Shown: one piece after another, positions 1-10,000 of the stretch
Numbering within the stretch: position 1 is the stretch's first letter
How the letters are laid out: the number at the start of each line of letters is the position of its first letter
Notes under the pieces: generated by a model
What the model was told of the DNA's origin: nothing
Database searches by the model: none
What the model saw: the letters and a program-made list of their open reading frames with translations, nothing else
Translations under genes and position numbers: made by a program
Origin: Actinidia chinensis
Lineage: Eukaryota > Streptophyta > Magnoliopsida > Ericales > Actinidiaceae
Length of the DNA: 10,000 bases
Direction of reading: 5' to 3'
Assembly (NCBI GenBank): GCA_009663005.1
Contig: CM018895.1
Span: forward strand, 23,631,738-23,641,737

Positions 1-30
1 AAGAAATGTGGGTAGAAATGAGAAAACTTA

Positions 31-183
<153 letters not shown>

Positions 184-548
184 TCAAGTCCACAATGGAT
201 CTATGATAAGATTGTTTATTTACAACGGACTAGCATACAAAGTCAACAGATCTCAAGGAATACAATAGGATTTATGGCTACACAAACTATTGAGAATAGT
301 TCTAGATCTGGTCCAAGACTAATGACTCTAGGGATTATGCTCACATTTACATTTGCCGTGATTAAAATTTGTTAATTTGATGGGGAGGCTGCTGTACCCA
401 TAGTCTAAGCTACTATATGCATTCACAGAAACTAAGATTGATTCCTAGACTAAGACTAGTACTAGTCGTTGAAGGAAGCGCAAGAAGTAGATGCGTTATT
501 GGGTAGTTTAATTTGTGAGAAACCCTGCTGTCCCAAAATTAGGATAAA

Positions 549-653
549 AAAAATTCACATAATTCAAAATGAATGGTTTAAATTCACTTGAGCATGAGAA
601 TCTCACATAACCAATTGAATCTAAATCATTCATTTTGAATTCTGTGAACTTTT
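549..653. repeat. 105-bp imperfect palindrome / hairpin
   Basis: The left arm 549-589 and right arm 613-653 match at 36 of 41 positions without gaps; both contain ATTCAAAATGAATG. The loop region itself is centred on TGAGAATCTCA (595-605), so the whole block is close to one continuous palindrome. It resembles a small foldback MITE or a hairpin-forming repeat. The outer flanks CCTGCTG (524-530) and TAGCAGTG (663-670) are also weakly complementary and may mark true ends. No coding potential. Confidence 0.65.
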
Positions 654-1430
654 CTGTGACCATAGCAGTGTTGTTAGATGTATATTGTTTTTCATCGAGT
701 ATTTTGTTGGTTTCTTTTGATGTTCTGTTCTTGTTCAGTTTTAACTCTTTTAATTTGTTTCTTGACAGGTTTTTGTTGGCTGCAAGTGTTGAGTTATGGG
801 GAAATGGATGAAACCCTAGTGTTTATGTTTCGTTTTGCCTTCCATATTTGGTAATTTTGACGTGTGTTGTAGTTTTGATAAGACCCCGCAGTTTTGAGAA
901 ATTCTAAAAATATATACATTGAATTTATTTTTTCCAAAATTGTCCCAACCAAGATCTTATAAGTCATGTTTAGCCCTATAGTTTTCAAAGTTTGTTTCAA
1001 TTCACCCCATTTAATTTATATTTGTCCCTCTTGTTTTATTTGTCTCTTTGGACATTTTCTATCTTCAATGATTATTTTACATGAGAGAGAGAGAGAGTCA
1101 AATTTGCCCTCACTGGATGAATTTTACAACTTTTTTGCTTCAATGTTTTGTAATTTGTTATTCCAATTGAGTTTTGTTGTTCAAATGTATTTGTTTATAC
1201 TAATCCTCAACTAATGCAACTTGCCCCTAGAAAAAAGAAAAAAAAAAACTAATGGAACTTGGTTAAATCAGATGCTAGATGCTCAAATTAAATTGAATGG
1301 GATGTGGTAGTTTGTTTGCTAATGAAAGAGGAAAAAGGAGAGAGGAGAACTATAGGGAAGGTTAATTAAGGTTGTATTTAGATTAAATATTTAGGGCCGA
1401 ATTTGTTGAAAGAAAAAGGACAAGGTAATT

Positions 1431-1506
1431 GATTTTCGCATTCCACATTTTGATTTCTGCACTTCTATTTTGGAGTGCAGAAATCAAATTGTGTAGTGTA
1501 GAAATC
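1431..1506. repeat. 76-bp hairpin with 33-bp arms
   Basis: Arms 1431-1463 and 1474-1506 match at 27 of 33 positions, with the inner 14 bp perfect (TTGATTTCTGCACT against AGTGCAGAAATCAA) and a 10-base loop. Size and pairing fit a short foldback MITE. They are also in the range of a plant microRNA precursor, but nothing in the sequence favours that. Confidence 0.65.
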
Positions 1507-1646
1507 ACTTCCCAAGAAAAATAAAGGGTAAATATTAAATTTGAACGGTTGAATTCATCAAATTTTTTAAAAAGGACAGTTTTTCTTTTCTTATTAGAAC
1601 AAATTTTTGTCTTCATTAAAAATTTGTGTTCAACTTAACTATGGAC

Positions 1647-1647
<1 letters not shown>

Positions 1648-1695
<48 letters not shown>

Positions 1696-1700
1696 CCCCC
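1648..1700. repeat. Poly-C tract (C45, T, C7)
   Basis: An uninterrupted run of 45 C covers 1648-1692, followed by T at 1693 and seven C at 1694-1700. The surroundings are strongly AT-rich. Such a tract would be G-quadruplex-forming on the minus strand and i-motif-forming on the plus strand. Its length may be unreliable, since homopolymers slip in cells and are miscounted in assemblies. Confidence 0.95.
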
Positions 1701-2104
1701 TTATGGTAAAGGTATTTTTGCACGAACCACGACTGTTTTGTAGTCCAAATTTTTAGATTGCACAATGCAGTTTAAGTATTTTTTGTTCCATTTTAATGAT
1801 TCAAACTGTTCATATTATAGATTTTATTATGAAGATCAATATTGTAAATTGTAAACAATCATATTGATCTGATACAAATTAACATCCATTCAATACTATT
1901 TTATAATTTGATTAATAACTGTGGCACATACGATCATATCCATTTATATTTATATAAATTAAAATTTATCGACTATTGATTTGTATATAATCAACGTGAT
2001 TTTTAACTTATCAATAAGATCTACAATTTAAACCAAATTTTGGACAACAGAAAAGCTGTCCCCTTTTTGCACTATCGAATTTTTGTCACTTTTACCTAGT
2101 AAGA

Positions 2105-2745
2105 GTGGATATCCTTGAGTTTCTTCCGTCCCATATTCACAACATATTTGGGTTTTATGGTTACGTTTGGTTACGATTCTGCAATGCACACTTTACATAA
2201 ATATTTATACATTTTTTACTTATTTTAACACATTCTCTTTTCATGTATTTTTATGAGAAAGGCTACAATGACCGAAGATGTTACCGATAACACCAAAACG
2301 ACATCGTTTTGATACAAAACAACCAAAACGACGTAAATCAACTAAAAGCCCCAAATGTTTAAAAAACTAGAACGACGTCGTTTTAGTTGTTTTGCACCAA
2401 AACGACGTCGTTTTTAATTTCATAGGTAACAGTGGATATCCTTGAGTTTCTTCGGTCTCATATTCACAACATATTTGGGGTTTATGCAATGCACACTTTA
2501 CATAAATATTTATTCATTTTTTACTTATTTCAACACATTTTTTTTCACGTATTTTTATGAAAAATGCTACAGTGACCGAAGATGTTACTGATGACACCAA
2601 AACGACATCGTTTTGGTGCAAAACAACCAAAACGACGTCGTTCAACTAAAAGCCCCAAATGTTTAATAAACCATAACGACGTCGTTTTAGTTATTTTGCA
2701 CCAAAACGACGTCATTTTTGGTTTCATCGGTCAGATCTTCGGTCA
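2105..2745. repeat. Tandem duplication, ~327 bp unit (2105-2431 and 2432-~2730)
   Basis: GTGGATATCCTTGAGTTTCTTC begins at 2105 and again at 2432, and the two copies stay aligned through CAATGCACACTTTACATAAA, GACCGAAGATGTTAC and AACTAAAAGCCCCAAATG up to TTTCATNGGT. The spacing is 327 bp at the left end and 304 bp after about 2180, because copy 1 carries about 22 extra bases (2158-2181, containing GGTTACG twice). Each copy holds part or all of a MITE-like element. The junction at 2426-2433 (GGTAACAGTGGAT) resembles the left border (AGTAAGAGTGGAT, 2098-2110), so short homology may have mediated the duplication. Confidence 0.85.
2262..2430. mobile_element. Second, right-truncated copy of the same MITE-like element
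   Basis: It begins GCTACAATGACCGAAGATG and follows the element at 2566 through the 32-bp spacer into the right arm, then breaks off at TTTCATAGGTAAC, where the next duplication unit begins. The last ~22 bases of the terminal inverted repeat are missing. It differs from the complete copy at scattered sites, for example AAAACGACGTAAATC where the other has AAAACGACGTCGTTC. It most likely arose with the tandem duplication rather than by a separate insertion, because the upstream flank is duplicated too. Confidence 0.7.
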
Positions 2746-2752
2746 CAGCAGC
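2566..2752. mobile_element. MITE-like element with ~77-bp terminal inverted repeats (complete copy)
   Basis: The left arm 2566-2642 starts GCTACAGTGACCGAAGAT. The right arm 2675-2752 starts, when reverse-complemented, GCTGCTGTGACCGAAGAT. By eye they match at about 86% with one single-base gap. The spacer between them is only 32 bp (2643-2674), so the element is nearly all inverted repeat and has no coding capacity. Both arms contain AAAACGACGTCGTTTT-type palindromes. Long arms and lack of coding capacity fit a non-autonomous DNA transposon, possibly Mutator-like. I could not find a convincing target-site duplication in the flanks (ATGAAAAAT versus ATATACCCA), so the superfamily stays open. 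Confidence 0.7.
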
Positions 2753-3124
2753 ATATACCCACATGTACTTGTACACTTCTCAAGCTTATCAATATGCTTT
2801 TTGAATTTGGGCTCAAAACCATCTCGCTGTTTTTTCAGCCCAATTTGCAAATTGGGGTTGATTTGGGCCCAAGCTAATGAAATTTCCGGCCCAAACTATA
2901 GGAATTAGGTGGGCCTAGCCTATAAACTTGGACCCATATTTATCGGCCCAAAACATAGGAAATTAGGTGGGCCTCTCAGCCCAAACTCCATACATATATA
3001 TACACTCATCCACTTCATTTTAAAGTTTAGGGTTTTCACAAGGCGGCTGCAAATCTCCATCGTCGTCTTCTTCCTCCTCCGACGTCCCAAACCCTAATCT
3101 GAAGAACTTTTTCTTTCAGCAGCC
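2753..3124 (+). promoter_or_regulatory. RPS23 promoter and 5' leader: site II cluster, TATA, telo-boxes
   Basis: This stretch lies between the duplicated repeat and the RPS23 start codon. Site II-type elements occur in both orientations: AGCCCA at 2837 and 2978; a TGGGCC/GGCCCA overlap at 2864-2871; GGCCCA at 2888 and 2945; TGGGCC at 2910 and 2968. Two telo-box sequences follow, one inverted (TTAGGGTTT, 3027-3035) and one direct (AAACCCTAA, 3089-3097). A TATA-like TATATATA is at 2995-3002 and another TATAAA at 2921-2926. A pyrimidine-rich leader (about 3056-3080) precedes the ATG. Site II plus telo-box is the known signature of plant ribosomal protein promoters, where TCP-family factors bind site II and Myb/Pur-type proteins bind the telo-box. 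Transcription probably starts around 3020-3040, but that is inferred from the TATA position only. Confidence 0.85.
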
Positions 3125-5048
<1,924 letters not shown>

Positions 5049-5330
5049 TTTTGCGTGGGGAGGTTATCTTCTGTCTTTTGATAGTTTTTTTAAATTATTG
5101 GAATGCTGCTTTTGACCAGAGTTTTGTAAACGACTTGTCATCAGTTTACCCGTTGTTGTGTTTGATTTCGACATCAAATCATGTTCTCCGCCAACTATGC
5201 TATCTTGCTGCTTGTTTAAATGCTATCTTGCCTGGAAGGGTACTTGTGCTTGAGATCATAAATAGTTGAGAAAGCCATTTCTGATGTTTATGCAATGAGG
5301 TCCTTGAACCGTTACATCAAGCTATTAGCT
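5049..5330 (+). other. Probable RPS23 3' untranslated region
   Basis: The sequence after the TAG at 5046-5048 is T-rich, as expected for a plant 3' UTR. No canonical AATAAA is present. Weak near-matches are ATAAAT at about 5259-5264 and TTTTGTAA around 5123-5130, so the poly(A) site is probably between 5130 and 5330. The exact end cannot be fixed from sequence alone. Confidence 0.4.
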
Positions 5331-5492
5331 TGCATTCTTCGTGCTATATTTTGTGTATTTAGATACTGGTTTTGAAACCCAGTTGAGCTCGCCTGAAGGG
5401 TTCTTCTTCCATGAGACGGCACGTGTTTTAGCTTTTACCATCCCTTTTGCCCTAGTATCATGGCATTTATCATGTGGCATCCATTTCTCACA

Positions 5493-5522
5493 TAACAGTT
5501 TGATGAATAACAGTTTGATGAA
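5493..5522. repeat. Perfect 15-bp tandem duplication
   Basis: TAACAGTTTGATGAA occurs at 5493-5507 and again immediately at 5508-5522 with no mismatch. Confidence 0.9.
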
Positions 5523-5576
5523 GATCATGGAATGAAGAAACATGGCAAATCTGGAATTTTATACGGAGCTCGTCTT

Positions 5577-5594
5577 GGGCATCGTGGGCATCGT
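5577..5594. repeat. 9-bp tandem duplication
   Basis: GGGCATCGT occurs at 5577-5585 and 5586-5594, followed by GGGGG. Confidence 0.85.
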
Positions 5595-5942
5595 GGGGGT
5601 CCAATTTTAGAATATTTTGAATATTTATTTATTTTTTGAGTATAGTCATAGGTTTTTCTTGTGCGGCATCACAGTTATGGTAATCTTAACTTTAGGATGA
5701 CATGACGCCAGGGTGCAAATGCCTGTTGCGTCTAATTTTCGATTGTTCGTAGTGTAGATCCCAGGCCAAAGTGGCCGACCCCCCCTTCTCTTGAACATAT
5801 TCTACTCAACCACTTCAACTAAAACTTGCTTCTCTGTTTCTCTCTCTATATATGTTTTTGTATTGAAGACTCCTTGACATGGTTCGTAAAAAGTTTTTAG
5901 GCTATTTGTGTGGGTGGTAAGTTGAAAATTGAGCAACTGCTG

Positions 5943-6017
5943 TATTGTATTTGGAAAGTTGCTCCAACCTGGACCCTTAGTATTGTATTTGGAAAGTTGC
6001 TCCAACCTGGACCCTTA
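5943..6017. repeat. 38-bp period tandem duplication, two near-identical copies
   Basis: The 37-bp segment starting TATTGTATTTGGAAAG and ending CAACCTGGACCCTTA occurs at 5943-5979 and again at 5981-6017, identical over its length and separated by a single G. The lack of divergence suggests a recent event. Each copy contains TTGGA...TCCAA, able to form a small stem. Confidence 0.9.
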
Positions 6018-6378
6018 TTTATCTTGTATCTATTCGATGTGATATGGTATGATTCCCTAGAGAGAGAACCACCACCACAAAAAAAAAGAAAAAACTAAAC
6101 CAAACAGCGCCTACGTATATATCTTTTTTCACTAGGTAATTTCAAATCAGGTAGGGGTTCTTGACCCGCGCCCAACCCATTGTAATCCCTAATTTTTTGT
6201 TTCCTAACCTAAACAAAACAAAAAATATTAGCATATTTACTTTATTTGTTATTATTTTTTATCTATTTACATTTGATTTTGATTTTCCTTCACAAATCCA
6301 AGATATGCGATAACTACTGTTTCTGGTCCTTCTGAATCATCCTAAGATTCCTAACGTTTGTTTATGGGAATACCCAAT

Positions 6379-6410
6379 AATCAAAACGGGGATCTATTCC
6401 CGTTCTGATT
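6379..6410. repeat. Short hairpin, 12-bp arms
   Basis: AATCAAAACGGG (6379-6390) pairs with CCCGTTCTGATT (6399-6410) at 11 of 12 positions around an 8-base loop. Weak complementarity continues outward (CCAATAA... and ...ATTATTG). It may be the remains of a small transposon. It is not placed as a terminator of either gene. Confidence 0.5.
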
Positions 6411-7189
6411 GAGAATTATTGAACAAAATAATAATTTTAAATTAGATAGTGATAACATGATGATGTGGTATCATTGTTGTATTAAATTTTTTCTAAAAAC
6501 ATATAGATAACCCATGCAATAGTTTGGTATCACTTAATAAGTTTTAAGGCAGGTTTTTAAAATTATAAATTCTTATGGCTCTTTTTGGATATATAGATTT
6601 CAGATCAAGTGATTAATATTTAATTTAATAAAATATGTTTAATTAGAGGTGGATAGCGAAATTAGAAGATATATATATATATTGTATTAATTAGTCATTT
6701 TAAATTTATCATAATAAAAGTTCCAAATTCAAACTCAAAATCTCTACGTCTACTACTAAATTTAAACGCAAGTTACTTTTACTGAAAAAAATATAAAATT
6801 CCTTAATTTGAAGTCCACGTTGTGACATAACTCTTTATAAGTTATTACAAAAAATATTAATGTTTGATTAAATAAGTTGTTAAATAATTTTTTTTTGTAG
6901 TAACAGTCTAGAATACACTTTTCTCGCTAAGCATTTTAAGTAAAAAAAAGCGTAAACTCTTATGCTTATAAATACTTAAGCTACATATTAAAGCTTTAAA
7001 AAATTCAACTTCTTGGGATTTAATAAGCAGAAAGCCAAATAAGTACTCCATATTGCTACGAAACACCATAACACAATTTTTCAAGGAAATAAACTAAATG
7101 AGCTAGCTTAGATATAAGTGCTAACAAACACACCCAATAACATCCACATGTGGGATCAATTTTAGCAATTTCACAAATTTTAGCAAGAC

Positions 7190-7191
<2 letters not shown>

Positions 7192-7245
<54 letters not shown>
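7192..7245. repeat. (CT)27 microsatellite
   Basis: 54 bases of uninterrupted CT dinucleotide, read as GA on the minus strand. GGGATC occurs on each side (7152-7157 and 7252-7257). The length is probably polymorphic. Confidence 0.95.
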
Positions 7246-7247
<2 letters not shown>

Positions 7248-7694
7248 ATTTGGGATCCACAATTGACTTCTTAATTTGACTTTTTATGAAATAAATAGAA
7301 GAAATAACATTTGCATCATTGGAGCAGGCTAAAATATAACAATTTAACACTGTTTATTGCTAAATTATAGCCATAGCTAACCATTTTGCTATTCAACCAC
7401 TGGAAATGCTCTTAGTATCATCAAACACATGCAAGTCCTCCCATATAAGCCTCAAATTTAGCTTGTCTGATGGTATATATGTACTTTCATTTTTCACCCA
7501 TCAAAAGCTTCTCCAAAAGAGATCCACTGTTACCAGAAATTTCCTGCACCAGCAATACACAAACTTTATGCGATGTTTCATAGGAGAAAAAAAGAAAGAA
7601 GAGGAGAAAACTTTAAAATTTCTTGCTTCTATGGTTGACTTGGGAGAGAAGAAACTAATCTGCGAAAGAACGTAATATATTCACATGCAGAAAA

Positions 7695-7951
7695 CCTATG
7701 GAGCACGAATATGAATACTATGTCATACAATCTAAAAAAAAATGTTAAGACACAAATACAGTAGGGGATACATTTGTTAAACCTTACCAGGATACCACGA
7801 AAAACGTATCCTATCATATCTTGCTGTATCCGGGGTATCCAAAATTTAAAAACAAATTCTAGATTCTTATTTGGTGTATCAGGCGTGTCCGTATGTGATA
7901 CGTATCCAATACTCATACGGGACCTTTCTTGGAGTATTCATGCTTCATAGG
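7695..7951. mobile_element. 257-bp MITE-like element with 17-bp terminal inverted repeats
   Basis: The left end CCTATGGAGCACGAATA (7695-7711) and the reverse complement of the right end TATTCATGCTTCATAGG (7935-7951) match at 15 of 17 positions. The interior is rich in GTATCC/GGATAC motifs (for example near 7791, 7807, 7827, 7836 and 7901) and has no coding potential. Flanking AGAAA on both sides hints at a degenerate target duplication (GCAGAAAA against AGAGAAAT, 5 of 8). It is most likely a non-autonomous DNA transposon; the superfamily is not determined. Confidence 0.55.
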
Positions 7952-8085
7952 AGAGAAATTTTGAGGGGAGGATTTCAATTTAATTTAGGTAAAATAAACA
8001 ATGCTCAAGGTACAATAAAGTTGTCAAATGGTTTCCGCTCAACCTGCCACTTTCTTCTCATCTAAACAAGGGAAACCTATTTACT

Positions 8086-8113
8086 CCCCCTGCTCCGCCC
8101 CCTCCCTCCTCCC
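8086..8113 (-). other. Potential G-quadruplex on the minus strand
   Basis: C-runs on the plus strand are 8086-8090 (5), 8098-8102 (5), 8104-8106 (3) and 8111-8113 (3). On the minus strand this gives four G-runs of at least three with loops of 4, 1 and 7 bases, fitting the standard quadruplex pattern. It lies 240-270 bases downstream of the minus-strand gene's stop codon, so it would be in RNA if that gene's 3' UTR reaches this far. Confidence 0.6.
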
Positions 8114-8353
8114 TTGCTTCCTGATAATAAGCTTGCCAAACAATTTAATTTAACCATTTGATGTTAAATCCTATTCGAATATCTCATGCAAGTAAAATTG
8201 GAAGAAAAAAAAGAAATGGAACATGATTCAAATATTATGAAATCAGAAGGTCCCAATAAGACCTGACCAACCATTTCCAGTTCTAGTTATATATGTATTG
8301 GCATTCCAAAAGGATGTGTACCTTCAAGACAAATTTGCTGCACAAAACTGTTT

Positions 8354-10000
8354 TTAACTGTTGTCCATCTGAGCACTATCTGAATAGGGCAAGGATGCTG
8401 TCTTCGCCTCCCCAATGCTCAATCTACTCGAAAGGTCCCCATCTACGGAAGAATTCTTAACCGCAAAAGGTGTCCTTGTGCTTGCCGTAGTTTCAGATAT
8501 CACTGAAGAAAGACGGATCGGAGTGGGCACTGAAAAATTGCCCGACAACCTCTCCTTTTCACCAGGAATAGAGAACGCTTCAGAATATGACAATTCTGGG
8601 TGAGTGACATCAATTTGAGAAATAGAATTGCCAACGAGCTCTTCCTGCAGTTGCTGTTTCGAGTCTACAACTCCCATATTCAACCTCAAGCCACCAACTT
8701 GGTCTTCAAAATGGACATTCTCCTTTTCATTACCTTTATCAAGTGAATGCAAATAATTCTTAAGATGTTGTAGGCTAAAAATCTCATCTTCGCCTGCTTC
8801 TTCAGATTGCTTCAGGTTATCAGCATTGCTATCGGAACTTAAAGCACAAGCATCCACTTCAATAGAAGCAGTCTTAATATCCTTCAAGTTGGTATTGTCC
8901 TGTTTTTCAAAGTTTATTTCACTCTTCAAGACTCCTAGACTTCCCGTCTTTTTAGCACCCAGACCAGTGTCTGAAACATCATTAGCTTTAGCCTTATCTG
9001 GTCCTTCATATCCTACCTTCTCAGCCTTCAAGCCACTTTCTCCATCTGTTTTATGCTGGACTTGGGGTGATACGCTCGGAGGTTTCTTTCCACCTCCAGA
9101 AACACTAGAAACCTTTGGGGAAGCATTTGATGGTATCTGAGATAGCACAGGAGAACCAGGTTTCTTATTGTCAAGCTTCATGTTCCCAATTGTTGTTGCA
9201 GGTTTTTGAAGCTTTAATTGCTTTGCCTTGCTTGAGCCACCACTAGGGTTACTTATTCCAGCTCCAGTTTTGGGAATAGCCGGTATACCAGAATGAGATT
9301 GCACGCTTCCCTTCGGGGTACGATCAACTGGTTTCGCCTGCATGACAAAAAAAAAATCCATAAAGGTTCCAAACAAAGAAATTCCAAAAGTTGGAGGAAA
9401 AAACTGGTTTGCCATAGCACGTTTTCCATGGACAGAACAATAGAGATGGGAGAGATTTCACCCAATTGTTCTTGATATTGTCATTTATTGCCACAGAAGT
9501 GCCTCAGCAGAATCATTTCCTAATAAGAAACTTCAAAATAAGATCAAGCACTTGCAATAGCAAAAGAGGAACTAACCCCGTCGAAATACCCAATCTTTGG
9601 CGATGGCATACGCAGACCTGAGGGTTTTCCCGTAGTAGGTCGAGAAAGTGCACCAGTCTTCTGCATTGAAGATTTCTTTACATTTCCACTGGATAGTAGA
9701 TTTACCTTGTTTTCATGCATTGAGATTTGATCATTAGATTGGTTATGATAATCCAAATGAGGGGCATCATGATCTAGGGATCCGCAAGGAGAGCTAGTAT
9801 CAATGCTAGCCCGCGAAGTAGACCTTTGATTGACGGTTGAAGTTGATGAAGATGATACTGAGGACCATCCACTAATAGAACTAGCAGGGGATGTATTAGA
9901 AGAGAGCTTGCTTAGCGTTGAACAAGCCAGTTCTTTTTTTTTCAGTGCAACCTTTGATGCGCGGTTTGCCCCTCGGAGTTGAACACTGCGAAGAAGAAAT
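8354..10000 (-). CDS. Ser/Lys/Pro-rich plant protein of unknown function, last two visible exons (5' partial)
   Basis: The terminal exon is 9337 down to 8354 (327 codons plus TAA). The preceding exon is 9577 up to at least the window edge; its frame stays open through 10000. The intron 9576-9338 (239 bp) has GT (GTTAGT) and AG (GTCATGCAG) ends and joins in phase 0, giving ...KIGYFDG|AKPVDRTPKG.... At least 468 residues are visible. From N to C: a basic stretch with ASKVALKKKELA; a Ser-rich block (SSISGWSSVSSSSTSTV); the motif GKPSGLRMPSPKIGYFDG at the exon junction; a Ser/Pro/Lys-rich low-complexity part with SGIPAIPKTGAG; an acidic part with a possible helix (EDEIFSLQHLKNYLHSLDKG); and a tail with STRTPFAVKNSS. 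I see no signal peptide, membrane segment or enzyme motif. The composition suggests a largely disordered, probably phosphorylated scaffold or cytoskeleton-associated protein, but that is only a guess. It is convergent with RPS23. Start codon and upstream exons are outside the window. Confidence 0.8.
9338..9576 (-). other. Intron of the minus-strand gene
   Basis: Read on the minus strand, the intron begins GTTAGTTCC after GACGGG and ends in a T-rich tract plus GTCATGCAG before GCGAAACCA. Removing it keeps the reading frame. The open frame running upstream from 9337 as far as 9415 is intron sequence read through the acceptor and should not be counted as protein. Confidence 0.8.

Larger units (their letters stand above)
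5331..8353. other. Intergenic region between convergent genes, no supportable gene
   Basis: This is mostly AT-rich DNA, with several long A/T stretches between 6180 and 7000 and an AT microsatellite near 6669-6681. Open frames in it are short and without protein character; one at 7056-7262 is merely translated CT repeat. It carries the tandem duplications, hairpin, microsatellite, inverted-repeat element and G-quadruplex-type run listed separately. Confidence 0.6.

Noticed and set aside
2582..2908. Plus-strand 108-codon open frame
   Set aside because: It translates the MITE palindromes and the promoter, with no protein family character.
7056..7262. Minus-strand open frame with a long Arg-Glu repeat
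   Set aside because: The repeat is simply the translated (CT)27 microsatellite.
7322..7411. GAGCA...TGCTC segment flanked by TTA on the right, resembling a PIF/Harbinger-type element
   Set aside because: Only the outer five bases pair as an inverted repeat and no matching left TTA/TAA duplication is present, so the ends cannot be supported.
8826..9140. Plus-strand 104-codon open frame
   Set aside because: It is the antisense shadow of the minus-strand terminal exon, which has the better-supported frame and splice sites.
9338..9415. N-terminal extension of the minus-strand open frame (MANQFFPPTF...)
   Set aside because: This part is intron: a good acceptor at 9339-9338 and an in-phase upstream exon ending at 9577 explain the gene better.

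Overview
The window is nuclear DNA from a plant, most likely a eudicot. Three things point to this: an intron-split cytosolic ribosomal protein gene whose product matches the plant form of uS12/RPS23, a plant-type ribosomal-gene promoter (site II TGGGCC/GGCCCA elements plus telo-boxes), and AT-rich intergenic DNA with many small inverted-repeat elements. I cannot name the species.

Layout. Positions 1-2100 are AT-rich intergenic DNA without a supportable gene. They hold two large imperfect hairpins (549-653 and 1431-1506) and a 45-base poly-C tract (1648-1692, then T and seven more C). Positions 2105-2752 are a tandem duplication of a roughly 0.3 kb unit. Each unit carries a MITE-like element with long terminal inverted repeats full of AACGACGTCG palindromes; the second copy is complete and the first has lost its right end. 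Positions 2753-3124 are the RPS23 promoter and 5' leader.

RPS23 runs 3125-5048 on the + strand in four coding exons (3125-3129, 4439-4594, 4694-4820, 4908-5048). Together they give an intact 142-residue protein. The first coding exon is only five bases long and is followed by a 1.3 kb intron.

Positions 5049-8353 are a 3.3 kb intergenic stretch between convergent genes. It contains several short recent tandem duplications (15, 9 and 38 bp units), a small hairpin, a (CT)27 microsatellite, a 257-bp element with 17-bp terminal inverted repeats, and a C-rich run able to form a G-quadruplex on the minus strand. From 8354 to the right edge, on the minus strand, lie the last two visible exons of a second gene. 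It encodes a Ser/Lys/Pro-rich, probably largely disordered protein with a PSGLRMPSPKIGYFDG motif; its 5' end is outside the window and I do not recognise its function.

The two genes show no sign of working together. RPS23 is a housekeeping component of the small ribosomal subunit. I found no new defence system, operon or enzyme system; the less ordinary content is repeat biology next to a strongly expressed gene.
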